Source of the DNA: an uncultured Pseudomonadota bacterium
GTDB lineage: Bacteria; Pseudomonadota; Gammaproteobacteria; Steroidobacterales; Steroidobacteraceae
Length of the DNA: 64,000 bases
Assembly: GCA_903898785.1 (NCBI GenBank)
Contig: CAIUGU010000142.1
Location: 24,795-88,794 of the forward strand
Direction: 5' to 3'
Each line of letters opens with the position of its first letter. The first letter of the stretch is position 1. Shown here one piece after another: positions 28,111 through 36,960 of the stretch. The position numbers were made by a program, and so were the translations under genes. The notes under the pieces were generated by a model. That model ran no database searches. It was given only the letters and a program-made list of their open reading frames with translations, and was not told the origin of the DNA.

Positions 28111-28274
28111 AGGTTGATGCAAAAGTCTGTCCGTGCCTTTTGCATCTGGAGACAGCGAAAAGCGTGGTTTTCACTGTCTCCCGAAATCAACGAGTTACGA
28201 CTCGTGGATTTCGCCGAGTCGTCCGTGACTCGGACTAACAGGGTGCTGCAAGGGGGCTTGCATCACCCTGTTAG
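28111..28274 (+). repeat. five-hairpin structured repeat, copy A
   Basis: 164-bp element that folds into five consecutive hairpins: 28116-28125/28137-28146 (10 bp perfect), 28148-28161/28168-28181, 28183-28195/28200-28212, 28214-28220/28227-28233 and 28235-28252/28257-28274. Related copies at 43387-43550 and 61510-61675 keep all stems through compensatory changes. The last stem covers the mdh stop codon (28271-28273) on the other strand. An open frame starting at the ATG in stem 1 exists but is probably not a gene. Confidence 0.9.
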
Positions 28275-29248
28275 AGCAGTTCCTTCACGCCGTCCTTCTC
28301 TTCCAGCAGTTCCTTGTGGGTCGCGTCCATGCGGGCGCGGCTGAAGTCGTTGACGGACAGGCCCTGGACGATCTGGTAGTCGCCGTTCTTGCAGGTGACG
28401 GGGTAGCCGTAGATCACGCCCTTCGGGATGCCGTAGCTGCCGTCCGACGGGACGCCCATCGAGACCCAGTCGCCTTCCGCCGTGCCGAGTACCCAGCTGC
28501 GGATGTGGTCGATGGCGGCCGACGCGGCCGAGGCGGCGGACGAGGCGCCGCGCGCCTTGATGATCGCCGCGCCGCGCTGCTGCACGGTCGGGATGAAAGT
28601 GTCCGCATACCAGGCCTGGTCGACCAGCGACAGCGCAGGCTTGCCGTCGACCGTCGCATGATGCAGGTCGGGATACTGGGTGGCCGAGTGGTTGCCCCAG
28701 ATGATCGCCTTCCTGATCTTGTTGAAGTGCACGCCGGTCTTCTCGGCGAGCTGCGACAACGCACGGTTGTGGTCGAGACGGACCATCGCCGTGAAATTGC
28801 GCTGGTTCAGGTCGGGCGCGTTCTGCTGGGCAATGAGCGAGTTCGTGTTGGCGGGGTTGCCGACGACGAGCACGCGCACATTGCGGTCTGCCACGGCATT
28901 CAGGGCCTTGCCCTGCGCCGAGAAGATCTGCGCGTTGGCCATCAGCAGGTCCTTGCGCTCCATGCCCGGGCCGCGGGGACGGGCACCGACGAGCAGCGCC
29001 ACGTTGCAGTCCTTGAACGCCACCTTGGCATCGTCCGTCGCGACGATCTTGTTCAGGGTGGGGAACGCGCAATCGTTCAGTTCCATGACGACGCCCTGCA
29101 GGGCGCCGAGCGCCGGCGTGATCTCGAGCAGGTGCAGGTTGATCGGCTGGTCGGGGCCCAGCATCGCACCGGAGGCGACGCGGAAGGCGAGGGCGTAACC
29201 GATCTGGCCGGCAGCACCGGTGATGGCGACGTTCACGGGGCTCTTCAT
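28271..29248 (-). CDS. mdh: malate dehydrogenase
   Basis: 325-residue NAD-dependent malate dehydrogenase of the TCA cycle, of the group similar to cytosolic/plant enzymes (Thermus type, not the E. coli type). Rossmann motif [13 protein letters not shown], active-site loop [20 protein letters not shown] and catalytic His in [16 protein letters not shown] at 29248 has AAGGAG 11 bases upstream; a GTG four codons earlier overlaps that site. The stop codon lies inside the terminal stem of structured repeat copy A, so the mRNA carries its antisense in the 3' UTR. Confidence 0.96.
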   Translation of the reverse strand: MKSPVNVAITGAAGQIGYALAFRVASGAMLGPDQPINLHLLEITPALGALQGVVMELNDCAFPTLNKIVATDDAKVAFKDCNVALLVGARPRGPGMERKDLLMANAQIFSAQGKALNAVADRNVRVLVVGNPANTNSLIAQQNAPDLNQRNFTAMVRLDHNRALSQLAEKTGVHFNKIRKAIIWGNHSATQYPDLHHATVDGKPALSLVDQAWYADTFIPTVQQRGAAIIKARGASSAASAASAAIDHIRSWVLGTAEGDWVSMGVPSDGSYGIPKGVIYGYPVTCKNGDYQIVQGLSVNDFSRARMDATHKELLEEKDGVKELL

Positions 29249-29561
29249 GGGACTGTTCACTCCTTGGGAACGGACGATTCGAGGCTTCGAGGGGCGCGAA
29301 TTCTAGCAAAGCGCGTGCCCCAGCAGGGCGACCGGGACGCACAGGCTGTGCCTCATCTCTCATGATTTTCCTCAGGAAATGCCGAACCCCGCCGATGCCG
29401 GACCGGTGTCCACCCCGGGTTGAGGCGCGTCCCGGACCGGCCATCCGGTCGGTAGAAATGGGACATACTGCAATCAAAACAACAACTTCGGGTGCTAGTG
29501 TGCGCACCCTGGTTGCCTGGCCGGTGCCACGGTTCGACATACATACGGAGTCTCAAGCGTC
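29249..29561. other. intergenic region, divergent promoters
   Basis: No gene supported between mdh and the outer-membrane protein gene. It must hold the promoters of both divergent genes. Neither has a convincing consensus that I can point to. Confidence 0.5.
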
Positions 29562-30245
29562 ATGCACAAAGCAGTCATTGCAAGTCTGGTAGTCGGCGCG
29601 GCCGCCCTGGGGTCGTTCGAATCCGCCCATGCCGAGACGGCCTTAGGCCTCAGGGCGGGAACGCTCGGGGTCGGCGCGGAGCTGGCCATCGGGATGACCG
29701 AGAAGCTCAACCTGCGGCTCGGGTATTCCTTCTTCGACTACAGCACGACGCTCGAAGATACGGATGTGACCTACGATGCCGAGCTGCAGCTGCGCAATCC
29801 GTCAGCCGTGCTCGCGTGGCACCCTTTCAGCGGCGGGTTCCACTTTTCTCTCGGCGCAGTCGGCGCCAGCACCAAGGTCGTGGGCACGGGTGTCCCGAAC
29901 GGCACCCAGTACGTGATCAACGGCAACTCCTACAATGCGTCGCAGATCGGCAAGGTGGATGCGACCATCGAAGCCAGCAACAGCGTGGCACCCTACGTGG
30001 GCTTCGGCTGGGGCAATCCGGTCGGCGCGCAAGGACGCTGGACGGTGTTGCTCGACGTCGGCGCGGTCTACTATGGCAGCAAGCCCGACGTGGTCGCCGT
30101 CGCGACCTGTGGTGCCACGCTGCCGTCCCAGTTGTGCACCCGGTTGCAGACCGACATCGCGGCGGAACGCCAGCAGCTCATCGACGAAGTCGATACGCTG
30201 ACGTGGTATCCCGTGCTCAACCTCGGGCTCGCATTCAAGTTCTAG
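29562..30245 (+). CDS. outer-membrane beta-barrel protein
   Basis: 227 residues: signal peptide to about 24 (SAHAET), then alternating beta-strands with GLRAGTLGVGAELAIGM, LNLRLGYSFFDYS and a terminal strand NLGLAFKF ending in Phe, the Bam recognition signature. It resembles small 8-12 strand barrels of unknown role. A short loop with CGATLPSQLC may form a disulfide. Confidence 0.82.
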   Translation: MHKAVIASLVVGAAALGSFESAHAETALGLRAGTLGVGAELAIGMTEKLNLRLGYSFFDYSTTLEDTDVTYDAELQLRNPSAVLAWHPFSGGFHFSLGAVGASTKVVGTGVPNGTQYVINGNSYNASQIGKVDATIEASNSVAPYVGFGWGNPVGAQGRWTVLLDVGAVYYGSKPDVVAVATCGATLPSQLCTRLQTDIAAERQQLIDEVDTLTWYPVLNLGLAFKF

Positions 30246-30263
30246 TCAGCAAGGTCAAAGGCC

Positions 30264-30569
30264 ATGTACCGGATCGTGTGGCAATTCGAAGTCAAACCCG
30301 AGCGCGCAGCCGAGTTCGTCGATATCTACGGGCCGGTCGGCAAGTGGGCGACTTTCTTCCGCAAGAGTCCCGACTATGCCGGTACCGAGCTGTACCGCGG
30401 CACCACGAACGCGCTGCATTTCGTCACGCTCGATTCGTGGCGCTCGCGGGTCGCCTACGAACAGTTCCGCAAGGCCAACGCCGACGAGTACGCCGCGCTC
30501 GATGACTGGTGCGAACAGCTCATCGATCGCGAGCGGACGCTGGGCGTGACGGATGATGGGAGAGACTGA
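30264..30569 (+). CDS. antibiotic-biosynthesis-monooxygenase-fold (ABM) protein
   Basis: 101-residue ferredoxin-like ABM-type domain: MYRIVWQFEVKPERAAEFVDIYGPVG, FRKSPDYAGTELYRG, VTLDSWRSRVAYEQF. Such proteins act as small dimeric oxidases or dehydratase-like stress proteins; the role is unknown. It follows the barrel gene by 18 bases and is likely cotranscribed. Confidence 0.8.
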   Translation: MYRIVWQFEVKPERAAEFVDIYGPVGKWATFFRKSPDYAGTELYRGTTNALHFVTLDSWRSRVAYEQFRKANADEYAALDDWCEQLIDRERTLGVTDDGRD

Positions 30570-30580
30570 AAAAAATTCGA

Positions 30581-30783
30581 CCGGCGGGCTTTGCCCGCAA
30601 GTGGGCCGCTGGCGGGAGGGCCTCCGGCAAGGGGGCCTACCGGCAAGTCAGAACGGAAACGGTACAGGCATTCTTCCCTTCAGCCGCGGATCTGAATCTC
30701 CTGCTCGGCCTCTGACCTGCCGGTAGGCCCCCTTGCCGACAGGCCTACTTGCCAGCGGCCCACTTGCGGACGAAGTCCGCCGG
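30581..30783. repeat. hairpin-module repeat, long inverted pair
   Basis: A 72-base arm (30581-30652) is repeated nearly identically in inverted orientation at 30711-30783, with a 58-base unique loop. Each arm holds tandem modules of a mini-hairpin (GCGGGC-TTT-GCCCGC type, or GCGGAC-TTC-GTCCGC) followed by AAG and GGGCC, and the GGGGGCCTACCGGCAAG unit also found at 17352-17367. It fills the gap between two convergent genes and could end transcription both ways. Confidence 0.8.
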
Positions 30784-30796
30784 CCGCTTCCGCGAC

Positions 30797-32773
30797 CTAG
30801 CCCATCAACAACAGCGACTCCCCTTTCTCCAGCGCCTCTGGCGTGCCGTAGAGCACGACCACGTCGCCTTCGCGCAGGACCGTCTCCGGGGCCGGCTGCG
30901 GGCCGACGATGCCGTCGCGGCGGAGTGCCGTGACCGTGCAGCCCTTGCGGTCGATCTGCAGCTGTTCGATGGTCTTGCCGATGGACCGCGCGCCACGCGG
31001 CAGGATCACGGATTGCAGCTGCTCACGCAGCGAGTGCGTCTGGTCGAGCGGGCGGGCATCCTCGCGGCGGAAGATCCGACGCAGCATGCTGTAACGGTTG
31101 CTGCGGATGTCGTTCACCGTCTTGACGACGCGCGACACCGGCACATGCAGCAGCAACAGCAGGTGCGACACCAGCATCAGACTGGCTTCAAGCGTCTCGG
31201 GCACGACTTCCGTCGCGCCGGCCTTCTGCAGTTCATCGAGCTTCGTGTCGTCCTGGGTGCGCACCAGCACAGGCACGTCCGGCCGCAGTTTGCGTACGGA
31301 CTTCAGGATGCCGAGCGCCACGTCCGGCTCCGCAAACGTGATGACGAGGACATTGCAGTGCTTGAGGCCCACCGCCTCGAGGATCTCCGTGTGCGCACCG
31401 TCGCCGTACACCACCGGGTCGCCGGCCTCGCGGGCCTGCCGCACGCGGCGCGGATCCATGTCGAGAGCAACGTACTCGAAGCCCTGCTTCTCCAGCACGC
31501 GGGCCACGTTCTGGCCGACGCGTCCGAAGCCACAGACGATGACGTGGTCGCGCCGCGAGACATCCCACTGCCTGGCGACCTCCTTCGCCATGTCGGCGAC
31601 CTCCGTCGACTGCCGCTTGATGAGCCACTCGGCGAGCCTGCCGCTGTGGCGGATGAGCAGCGGGCTGAGCGCCATGCTCACGACGGTGGCAGCCAGCAGC
31701 GGCTGCACGAGCTCGGGGCTCGCCAGCCGATCGTTGATCATGAGGGTGAGCAGCGCGAAGCCGAACTCGCCGCCCTGCGCGATCACGAGTCCCGTGCGGA
31801 GGGACTTGCGCCAGTCCTTCGCGATCTGGTTGGCGAGCACCATGACGATGCCGGCCTTCGCGACCTGCAGGACCAGCACCAGCAGGATCACGAACCACAG
31901 TTGCGTGAACAGCAGCCTGAGGTCGAGCAGCGTACCGATCGAGATGAAGAACAGGCCGAGCAGGATGTCGCGGAAGGGCCGGATGACTACCTCGATCTGG
32001 TGGCGGTACTCGGTTTCTGCGAGCAGCATGCCGGCCAGGAACGCACCCAATGCCATCGACAGTCCTACCGTCTGGGTGGCCCACGCGCTGGCAAGCGCCA
32101 CGAACAGCACGGCCAGCGTGAACAGCTCGGTGCTGCGGGCACGGCCGATCTCGTGGAAGAGCGGACGCAACAGCCAGCGGCCCCCCGCGAGCACGATCAG
32201 CAATGCGACCGCCGCACGCGCGACGGCAGCGGCCACGGCGGCGCCGTCGAAGGCTTCGGTGCTGCTCAGTGCGCTTTCCAGAGCCAAGAACGGCACGAAG
32301 GCCAGGTCCTGGAACAACAGGATGCCCACCGCCAGGCGACTGTGCGTGCGGTTCAGCTCGGACTGGTCCGCCAGCTGGCGGATGACGATGGCAGTCGACG
32401 ACATCGCGAGCGCACCGCCGATGACGATGGCTACCAGCGGAGGCGTGCCCAGAGCGCCGACCGCAAGTGCAATGAGCGCGGTGGTCAAGATGACCTGCGC
32501 GCCTCCCAGTCCCAGTACTTCCCATCGCATGGCCATCATGCGCGGCAGCGAGAACTCGAGCCCGAGCGTGAAGACGAGGAACACGACGCCGAACTCCGCG
32601 AGTACGCGCGTGGTCTCGTCGTTGGCCGCCAGGTTCAGCACATGCGGTCCGAGGAGCATGCCCACGGCGAGGTACCCGAGGATCGGGGGCAGGTCCAGGC
32701 GCCGGAAGCCCGCCACGACCAGCAGCGAGAAGGCGAGCAGGACCAGCAGTTGTGTCAGGGCGGACGAGACCAT
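30797..32773 (-). CDS. KefB/KefC-type cation:proton antiporter (CPA2) with RCK domains
   Basis: 658-residue inner-membrane antiporter or K+ efflux protein. About 12 membrane helices (5-385), then an RCK/TrkA-N NAD(H)-binding domain starting at about 411 (IVCGFGRVGQNVA) and a TrkA-C domain over the last 85 residues. ATG at 32773 (MVSSALTQ) was chosen because the 26 residues upstream are not membrane-like. KefB/C protect cells from electrophiles by acidifying the cytoplasm; ion and gating signal are not visible here. Confidence 0.9.
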   Translation of the reverse strand: MVSSALTQLLVLLAFSLLVVAGFRRLDLPPILGYLAVGMLLGPHVLNLAANDETTRVLAEFGVVFLVFTLGLEFSLPRMMAMRWEVLGLGGAQVILTTALIALAVGALGTPPLVAIVIGGALAMSSTAIVIRQLADQSELNRTHSRLAVGILLFQDLAFVPFLALESALSSTEAFDGAAVAAAVARAAVALLIVLAGGRWLLRPLFHEIGRARSTELFTLAVLFVALASAWATQTVGLSMALGAFLAGMLLAETEYRHQIEVVIRPFRDILLGLFFISIGTLLDLRLLFTQLWFVILLVLVLQVAKAGIVMVLANQIAKDWRKSLRTGLVIAQGGEFGFALLTLMINDRLASPELVQPLLAATVVSMALSPLLIRHSGRLAEWLIKRQSTEVADMAKEVARQWDVSRRDHVIVCGFGRVGQNVARVLEKQGFEYVALDMDPRRVRQAREAGDPVVYGDGAHTEILEAVGLKHCNVLVITFAEPDVALGILKSVRKLRPDVPVLVRTQDDTKLDELQKAGATEVVPETLEASLMLVSHLLLLLHVPVSRVVKTVNDIRSNRYSMLRRIFRREDARPLDQTHSLREQLQSVILPRGARSIGKTIEQLQIDRKGCTVTALRRDGIVGPQPAPETVLREGDVVVLYGTPEALEKGESLLLMG

Positions 32774-32895
32774 GCTGCGCGATCGGGACGGCGGCGATGC
32801 GGGAGCGCACCGGGAAGGTCCAAGGTAGTCGGTGGACGCAGGGGAATGCAATCCGCGGGACAGGGAAATCGTTCACGGTCTGCTACGATCGCCGC

Positions 32896-34047
32896 ATGCC
32901 TGCCGACACCGCGTCCACCGCCTTGCTTGCCATGGAGTCCGGCACCGAAGGGATGACCCTGGCGCTCAAGGGCGACTGGCGGCTCGACAATGCCGGGGTC
33001 ATCGCGTCGGCACTTGCAGAAACGGACCGGATCGCGTCCGGCACGGCGCGGGTCGCTGTCGATTTCTCGGGCCTCTCGGCCATCGACCTTCCCGGTGCCT
33101 GGCTGCTTCGTCAGCGGCTCGACGCGCTGCAGGGGCAAGGCGTCGCAGTGGCCATGGCGGACCCGGTTCCGGAGCCGTTTGCCTTCATCGACGAGATCAT
33201 CCGCGACACGCCGCCCGAGGTGGCGAGTGAAGGGGCGCCCCTGCCGCTGGTTGCCCGCACGGTGGCGCTGATCGGGCGCGAGTCGGTCGAGCAACTGCAC
33301 GATGCCCGCGATGCGCTGGGCTATTTCGGCCGCATCGTCCATACCGGCGGGCAGTCCCTGGGCAGCCTGAAGCGCCTGCGCCTGCCGGCCATCGTGAGAC
33401 AGGTGTACGAGACCGGTATCCAGGCCGTACCGATCGTGTCGCTGATCGCCTTCCTCATCAGCGTGATCGTGGCCTACCTCGGCGCGGACCAGCTGCGCCA
33501 GTTCGGCGCCGACATCTACACCGTCGACCTGGTGGCCGTCGCGGTGCTGCGCGAGCTCGGCGTACTGCTCACGGCCATCATCGTTGCGGGCCGGTCGGGC
33601 AGCGCCTTCGCCGCGGAAATCGGCGTGATGAAGCTCAATGACGAAGTCGATGCGCTCAAGTCCATCGGCGTGAATCCCTTCGAGGTCCTGGTGCTGCCGC
33701 GGCTGATCGGCCTCGTCATCGCGATGCCGCTGCTCACGATCGTCGCGGACATGATGGGACTGGCCGGTGGCGCCATCCTGACGTCGCTGCTGCTCGACAT
33801 TCCCTTCTCCCAGTTCCTGCAGCGCATGCAGGAAATCCTCGCGCCGACGACCTTCTGGGCGGGCCTCGTGAAGGCGCCCGTGTTTGCCATGCTGATCGCG
33901 ATGGTGGGCACCTATCGCGGCATGCAGGTGCGCGATTCCTCGCGCGAACTCGGGCGGCTGACGACAGTGGCCGTGGTGCAGTCCATCTTCCTCGTCATTC
34001 TGGCTGACGCCATTTTTGCCGTGGTGTTTGTCGAGATCGACTTCTGA
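32896..34047 (+). CDS. MCE-system ABC permease, STAS-MlaE fusion
   Basis: 383 residues. An N-terminal STAS-like domain (about 1-110; VAVDFSGLSAIDLPGAWLL) is fused to an MlaE permease domain (about 125-383) with VIVAGRSGSAFAAEIGVMK and LNDEVDALKSIGVNPFEVLVLPR. In E. coli the STAS protein MlaB is separate. The downstream ATPase starts at the last base of this stop (TGATG). With the following genes it forms an inner-membrane lipid transporter for outer-membrane asymmetry or solvent resistance. ATG at 32896 lies beyond the divergent antiporter gene. Confidence 0.92.
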   Translation: MPADTASTALLAMESGTEGMTLALKGDWRLDNAGVIASALAETDRIASGTARVAVDFSGLSAIDLPGAWLLRQRLDALQGQGVAVAMADPVPEPFAFIDEIIRDTPPEVASEGAPLPLVARTVALIGRESVEQLHDARDALGYFGRIVHTGGQSLGSLKRLRLPAIVRQVYETGIQAVPIVSLIAFLISVIVAYLGADQLRQFGADIYTVDLVAVAVLRELGVLLTAIIVAGRSGSAFAAEIGVMKLNDEVDALKSIGVNPFEVLVLPRLIGLVIAMPLLTIVADMMGLAGGAILTSLLLDIPFSQFLQRMQEILAPTTFWAGLVKAPVFAMLIAMVGTYRGMQVRDSSRELGRLTTVAVVQSIFLVILADAIFAVVFVEIDF

Positions 34048-34823
34048 TGGCCGCCGAACCGCTCATCTCCGTACGCAACCTCGTCAACCGCTTCGGGCGG
34101 CAGGTGGTGCATGACGGGCTGGACCTGGACGTGATGCCGGGCGAGGTGCTGGGCATCGTCGGCGGCTCGGGCAGCGGCAAGTCCGTCCTCGTACACACCA
34201 TGCTCGGCCTCAGGCGGCCCACCTCCGGCGAGGTCCTGTTCGAGGGCAAGGAGATCAGCCAGATGGGCGAGAACGAACTGCGCGCCGTGAAGCGCCGCTA
34301 TGGCGTCACGTTCCAGCATGGTGCGCTGTTCTCGTCGCTGACCGTGGCTGCCAACGTGCAGATGCCGCTGCGCGAGTACCTCGACCTGCCGAACGAGGTC
34401 CTCGACCAGATTGCGATGCTGCGTATCCGCATGGTGGGCTTGTCCCCGGATGCCGCGGGCAAACTGCCCTCGCAGCTCTCCGGCGGCATGATCAAGCGCG
34501 CGGCGCTGGCTCGGGCGCTGGCGCTCGACCCCACGCTGCTGTTCCTCGACGAGCCCACCGCCGGCCTAGACCCGATCTCCGCCGCCGCCTTCGACGAGCT
34601 GGTGAACTACCTGCGCAAGAGCCTGAAACTCACCGTTGTCATGGTGACTCACGACCTCGACACCATCTTCGCCACCTGCGACCGCGTCGCCGTGCTGGTT
34701 GACAGGAAAATCGTCGTCGATACGCTCCCCGGCATCGTGCAGAATCCCCATCCGTGGATCAGGGAATATTTCCACGGTCCCCGTGCCCGGGCCGCACGGG
34801 TCACCGCCCGGCAGGAAGACTGA
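34047..34823 (+). CDS. MCE-system ABC ATPase (MlaF-like)
   Basis: 258 residues with Walker A GGSGSGKSV, signature LSGGMIKRAALARA, Walker B LLFLDEPTAGLD and switch His in VMVTHDLD. MlaF-type Met-Ile in the signature loop. Its start overlaps the permease stop by one base. It powers lipid transfer through the MCE ring protein encoded next. Confidence 0.94.
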   Translation: MAAEPLISVRNLVNRFGRQVVHDGLDLDVMPGEVLGIVGGSGSGKSVLVHTMLGLRRPTSGEVLFEGKEISQMGENELRAVKRRYGVTFQHGALFSSLTVAANVQMPLREYLDLPNEVLDQIAMLRIRMVGLSPDAAGKLPSQLSGGMIKRAALARALALDPTLLFLDEPTAGLDPISAAAFDELVNYLRKSLKLTVVMVTHDLDTIFATCDRVAVLVDRKIVVDTLPGIVQNPHPWIREYFHGPRARAARVTARQED

Positions 34824-34828
34824 CAGCC

Positions 34829-35764
34829 ATGGAACGAGACGCCAATTACGTTGCGGTGGGAGCCTTCGTGATGCTGGTCATCGCGCTCGGCATCGCGTTC
34901 GTCGTGTGGTATTCGGATGCCCGCGACACGCGCGAATTCCAGCCTTACGAGGTCTATTTCGGCGGCAGCGTCAGCGGCCTGAACGAAGGCAGCCCGGTGC
35001 GTTACCTCGGCGTGGACGTCGGGCGGGTGCGCCGCCTGTCCCTGGACCGCGAGAAGCCGGGGCGCGTCAAGGTCCTCGTGGACGTCGACGACGCCGCTCC
35101 TGTATCCAGCGCAACCCGGGCAAGCCTCAGGCTGCAGGGCGTCACGGGCCTCCTGTATGTCGAGCTGCGCCAGGAGCCGGGTGCGGTCGAGAGTGCGCCG
35201 CTTGCTCAAGGCGAGCAGTATCCGGTCATCGAGTCCGTGACCTCCGATTTCGACGCGCTGATCGCGGGCCTGCCGGACCTCGTGTCGCGAATTGCAACGC
35301 TGACCGATCGTGTGTCACTCGTTTTCTCCGACGAGAACGCAGCAGCGATTACCGAAACGGTGGCGAACCTGCGTGCCTCCACGAAGGACCTGCCGCAGAC
35401 CGCGCGCGGCATCGCGGAGCTGGTCGCGGAGCTGCGCGGGACGGCCGACGAGATGACCAAGCTCACCGCGAGCCTGCGCGGTACTGCCGAGGAAGCGCGT
35501 CCGGAGATCCGCAAGGCGCTGGCGCGCTTCGCCGAAGTGGCGGACACGCTGGCGGGGACGGCGCAGCGGCTCGATGGATTCGTCAACGACAGCCAGGGCA
35601 ATCTCACGCGCTTCACCAGCCAGGGCCTGTTCGAAGTCGAGCAGTTGCTGCGCGAAGGGCGTTCGGCCGCGCGCGAGTTCCGCGAGCTGTCGCGCAGCCT
35701 CAAGGACAATCCGTCGCAGCTGCTGTACGAACCGCCGGCCGATGGCCTGGAGATCGCGCAATGA
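34829..35764 (+). CDS. MlaD/MCE-domain lipid-transport protein
   Basis: 311 residues: one N-terminal membrane anchor (about 8-28), an MCE domain (about 40-120; VYFGGSVSGLNEGSPVRYLGVDVG), then a long helical tail (about 150-290) rich in TARGIAELVAELRGTADEMTK heptads. E. coli MlaD is only 183 residues, so this is the long-tail type that may form an extended tunnel or bundle across the periplasm. Starts 5 bases after the ATPase stop. Confidence 0.92.
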   Translation: MERDANYVAVGAFVMLVIALGIAFVVWYSDARDTREFQPYEVYFGGSVSGLNEGSPVRYLGVDVGRVRRLSLDREKPGRVKVLVDVDDAAPVSSATRASLRLQGVTGLLYVELRQEPGAVESAPLAQGEQYPVIESVTSDFDALIAGLPDLVSRIATLTDRVSLVFSDENAAAITETVANLRASTKDLPQTARGIAELVAELRGTADEMTKLTASLRGTAEEARPEIRKALARFAEVADTLAGTAQRLDGFVNDSQGNLTRFTSQGLFEVEQLLREGRSAAREFRELSRSLKDNPSQLLYEPPADGLEIAQ

Positions 35765-36402
35765 AGTGGGCTATCTGTCTCCGGGGTGCGCTGGTACTCG
35801 GCATGGCGAGCGGCGTCGTCGCCTGCACCGGCTCGCTGTTCGACAGCGAAGCCGCGGCCACGCGGACCTATGTCCTTGCCGCTGCTCCCGCAACGTCGTC
35901 CGCTCCGGCCACTGCGTTTGACGTCATCGTGTCCGAGCCTACTACGGCGCCCGGCCTGCGCAGCGAACGCATCGCGGTATTGCACCCCGACAGGCATCTC
36001 GAGTACTACGCCGGCGCGCGCTGGGGCGGGACCGCTGCGGAAGTCATGCAGTCGATGCTCGTCGGATCGATGCGCAACCAGCAGGCATTTCGCAGCGTGA
36101 CAGCCGCCTCGTCCGGCAGCGCGGCCACGCACGTCGTGGACATCGAACTGCGCGACTTCCAGGCCGAGTATGCGGCCGGCCGCGATGCACCGACCGTCAA
36201 GGTGTCCCTGGTCGCGAATGTGGTGCGCCTGTCGGACCGCAAGCTGATTGCTGTCATTCCGGCGACTGCGACCGTGCCGGCCAGCGAGAACCGGGTGACG
36301 CAGGTGGTGGCGGCGTTCGAGTCGGCGGCCCGGCAGGTTGCGTTGGGCGTCAGTCGCGATACCGCTGCGGCGCTCGCGAACGACAGTGGTAGCGCACGCT
36401 GA
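35761..36402 (+). CDS. ABC-type transport auxiliary lipoprotein (PqiC-like)
   Basis: 213-residue outer-membrane lipoprotein with lipobox VVAC (Cys22). ABC_trans_aux/PqiC domain: TYVLAA, SERIAVLHPDRHLEYYAGARWGGTAAEVMQ. PqiC lipoproteins dock the MCE tunnel to the outer membrane. Overlaps the MCE gene by 4 bases (ATGA), confirming one operon and replacing MlaC/MlaA of the E. coli system. Confidence 0.9.
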   Translation: MKWAICLRGALVLGMASGVVACTGSLFDSEAAATRTYVLAAAPATSSAPATAFDVIVSEPTTAPGLRSERIAVLHPDRHLEYYAGARWGGTAAEVMQSMLVGSMRNQQAFRSVTAASSGSAATHVVDIELRDFQAEYAAGRDAPTVKVSLVANVVRLSDRKLIAVIPATATVPASENRVTQVVAAFESAARQVALGVSRDTAAALANDSGSAR

Positions 36403-36960
36403 ATGCCGTTGCTGCTGTGCCATCCCGCCACGCCCTGTACGGCGATCACCGCAGTCACGGCGGAGGCCCGCTGGCTCCCCGATGGCAGGCTGGGCTTCTA
36501 CTACGTGCTCGAAGGCCTCGTTGCGCAGGTGAAGGTGCCGGCATTGGCGCAAGCGGATCGTGCCGACGAACTGTGGAGACATACCTGTTGCGAGGCTTTC
36601 GTCGCCGGACCGGCGGCGGGCGCCTACACCGAGTTCAATTTCTCGCCCTCGGGCACCTGGGCCGCGTATCAGTTCACGTCCTACCGTGAAGGCATGCGGC
36701 CGGTAGCCGTCGTCGCGGATCCCGTGATCGACGTGCGCATCACCGCAGATCGCATCGAGCTCGACGCGTACATCGGCTCGCGCTCGGTGCCGCTCGCCGA
36801 CGACGGGCTGCATCTCGGGCTGGCGGTGGTCGTGGAAGAGCGGTCGGGTACGCTGTCCTACTGGGCGCTGTTCCATCCGTTGCCGCGCCCGGATTTTCAC
36901 CATGCGGACGGCTTTCGTTTCGCGCTGGCGGCGCCCGCATCTGACAGGCAGAGGCAGTGA
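36403..36960 (+). CDS. DOMON-like domain protein
   Basis: 185 residues directly abutting the lipoprotein stop. Beta-sandwich with DELWRHTCCEAFVAGP, YTEFNFSPSGTWAAYQFTSYREGM and LGLAVVVEERSG, which matches DOMON-like proteins usually found next to DUF1343/NamZ genes. No signal peptide. Possibly a sugar or cofactor-binding partner of the muramidase; biochemical role unknown. Confidence 0.8.
   Translation: MPLLLCHPATPCTAITAVTAEARWLPDGRLGFYYVLEGLVAQVKVPALAQADRADELWRHTCCEAFVAGPAAGAYTEFNFSPSGTWAAYQFTSYREGMRPVAVVADPVIDVRITADRIELDAYIGSRSVPLADDGLHLGLAVVVEERSGTLSYWALFHPLPRPDFHHADGFRFALAAPASDRQRQ

Noticed and set aside
28111-28274. CRISPR array
   Set aside because: The repeated hairpins differ in sequence within a copy and the three copies are more than 15 kb apart; there are no regular spacers.
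28235-28276. Last hairpin of the structured repeat as an integron attC site (GTTAG ends)
   Set aside because: The arms end CTAAC and GTTAG, but the full GTTRRRY and RYYYAAC cores are not kept across copies, the size is short and no integrase or cassette is present.
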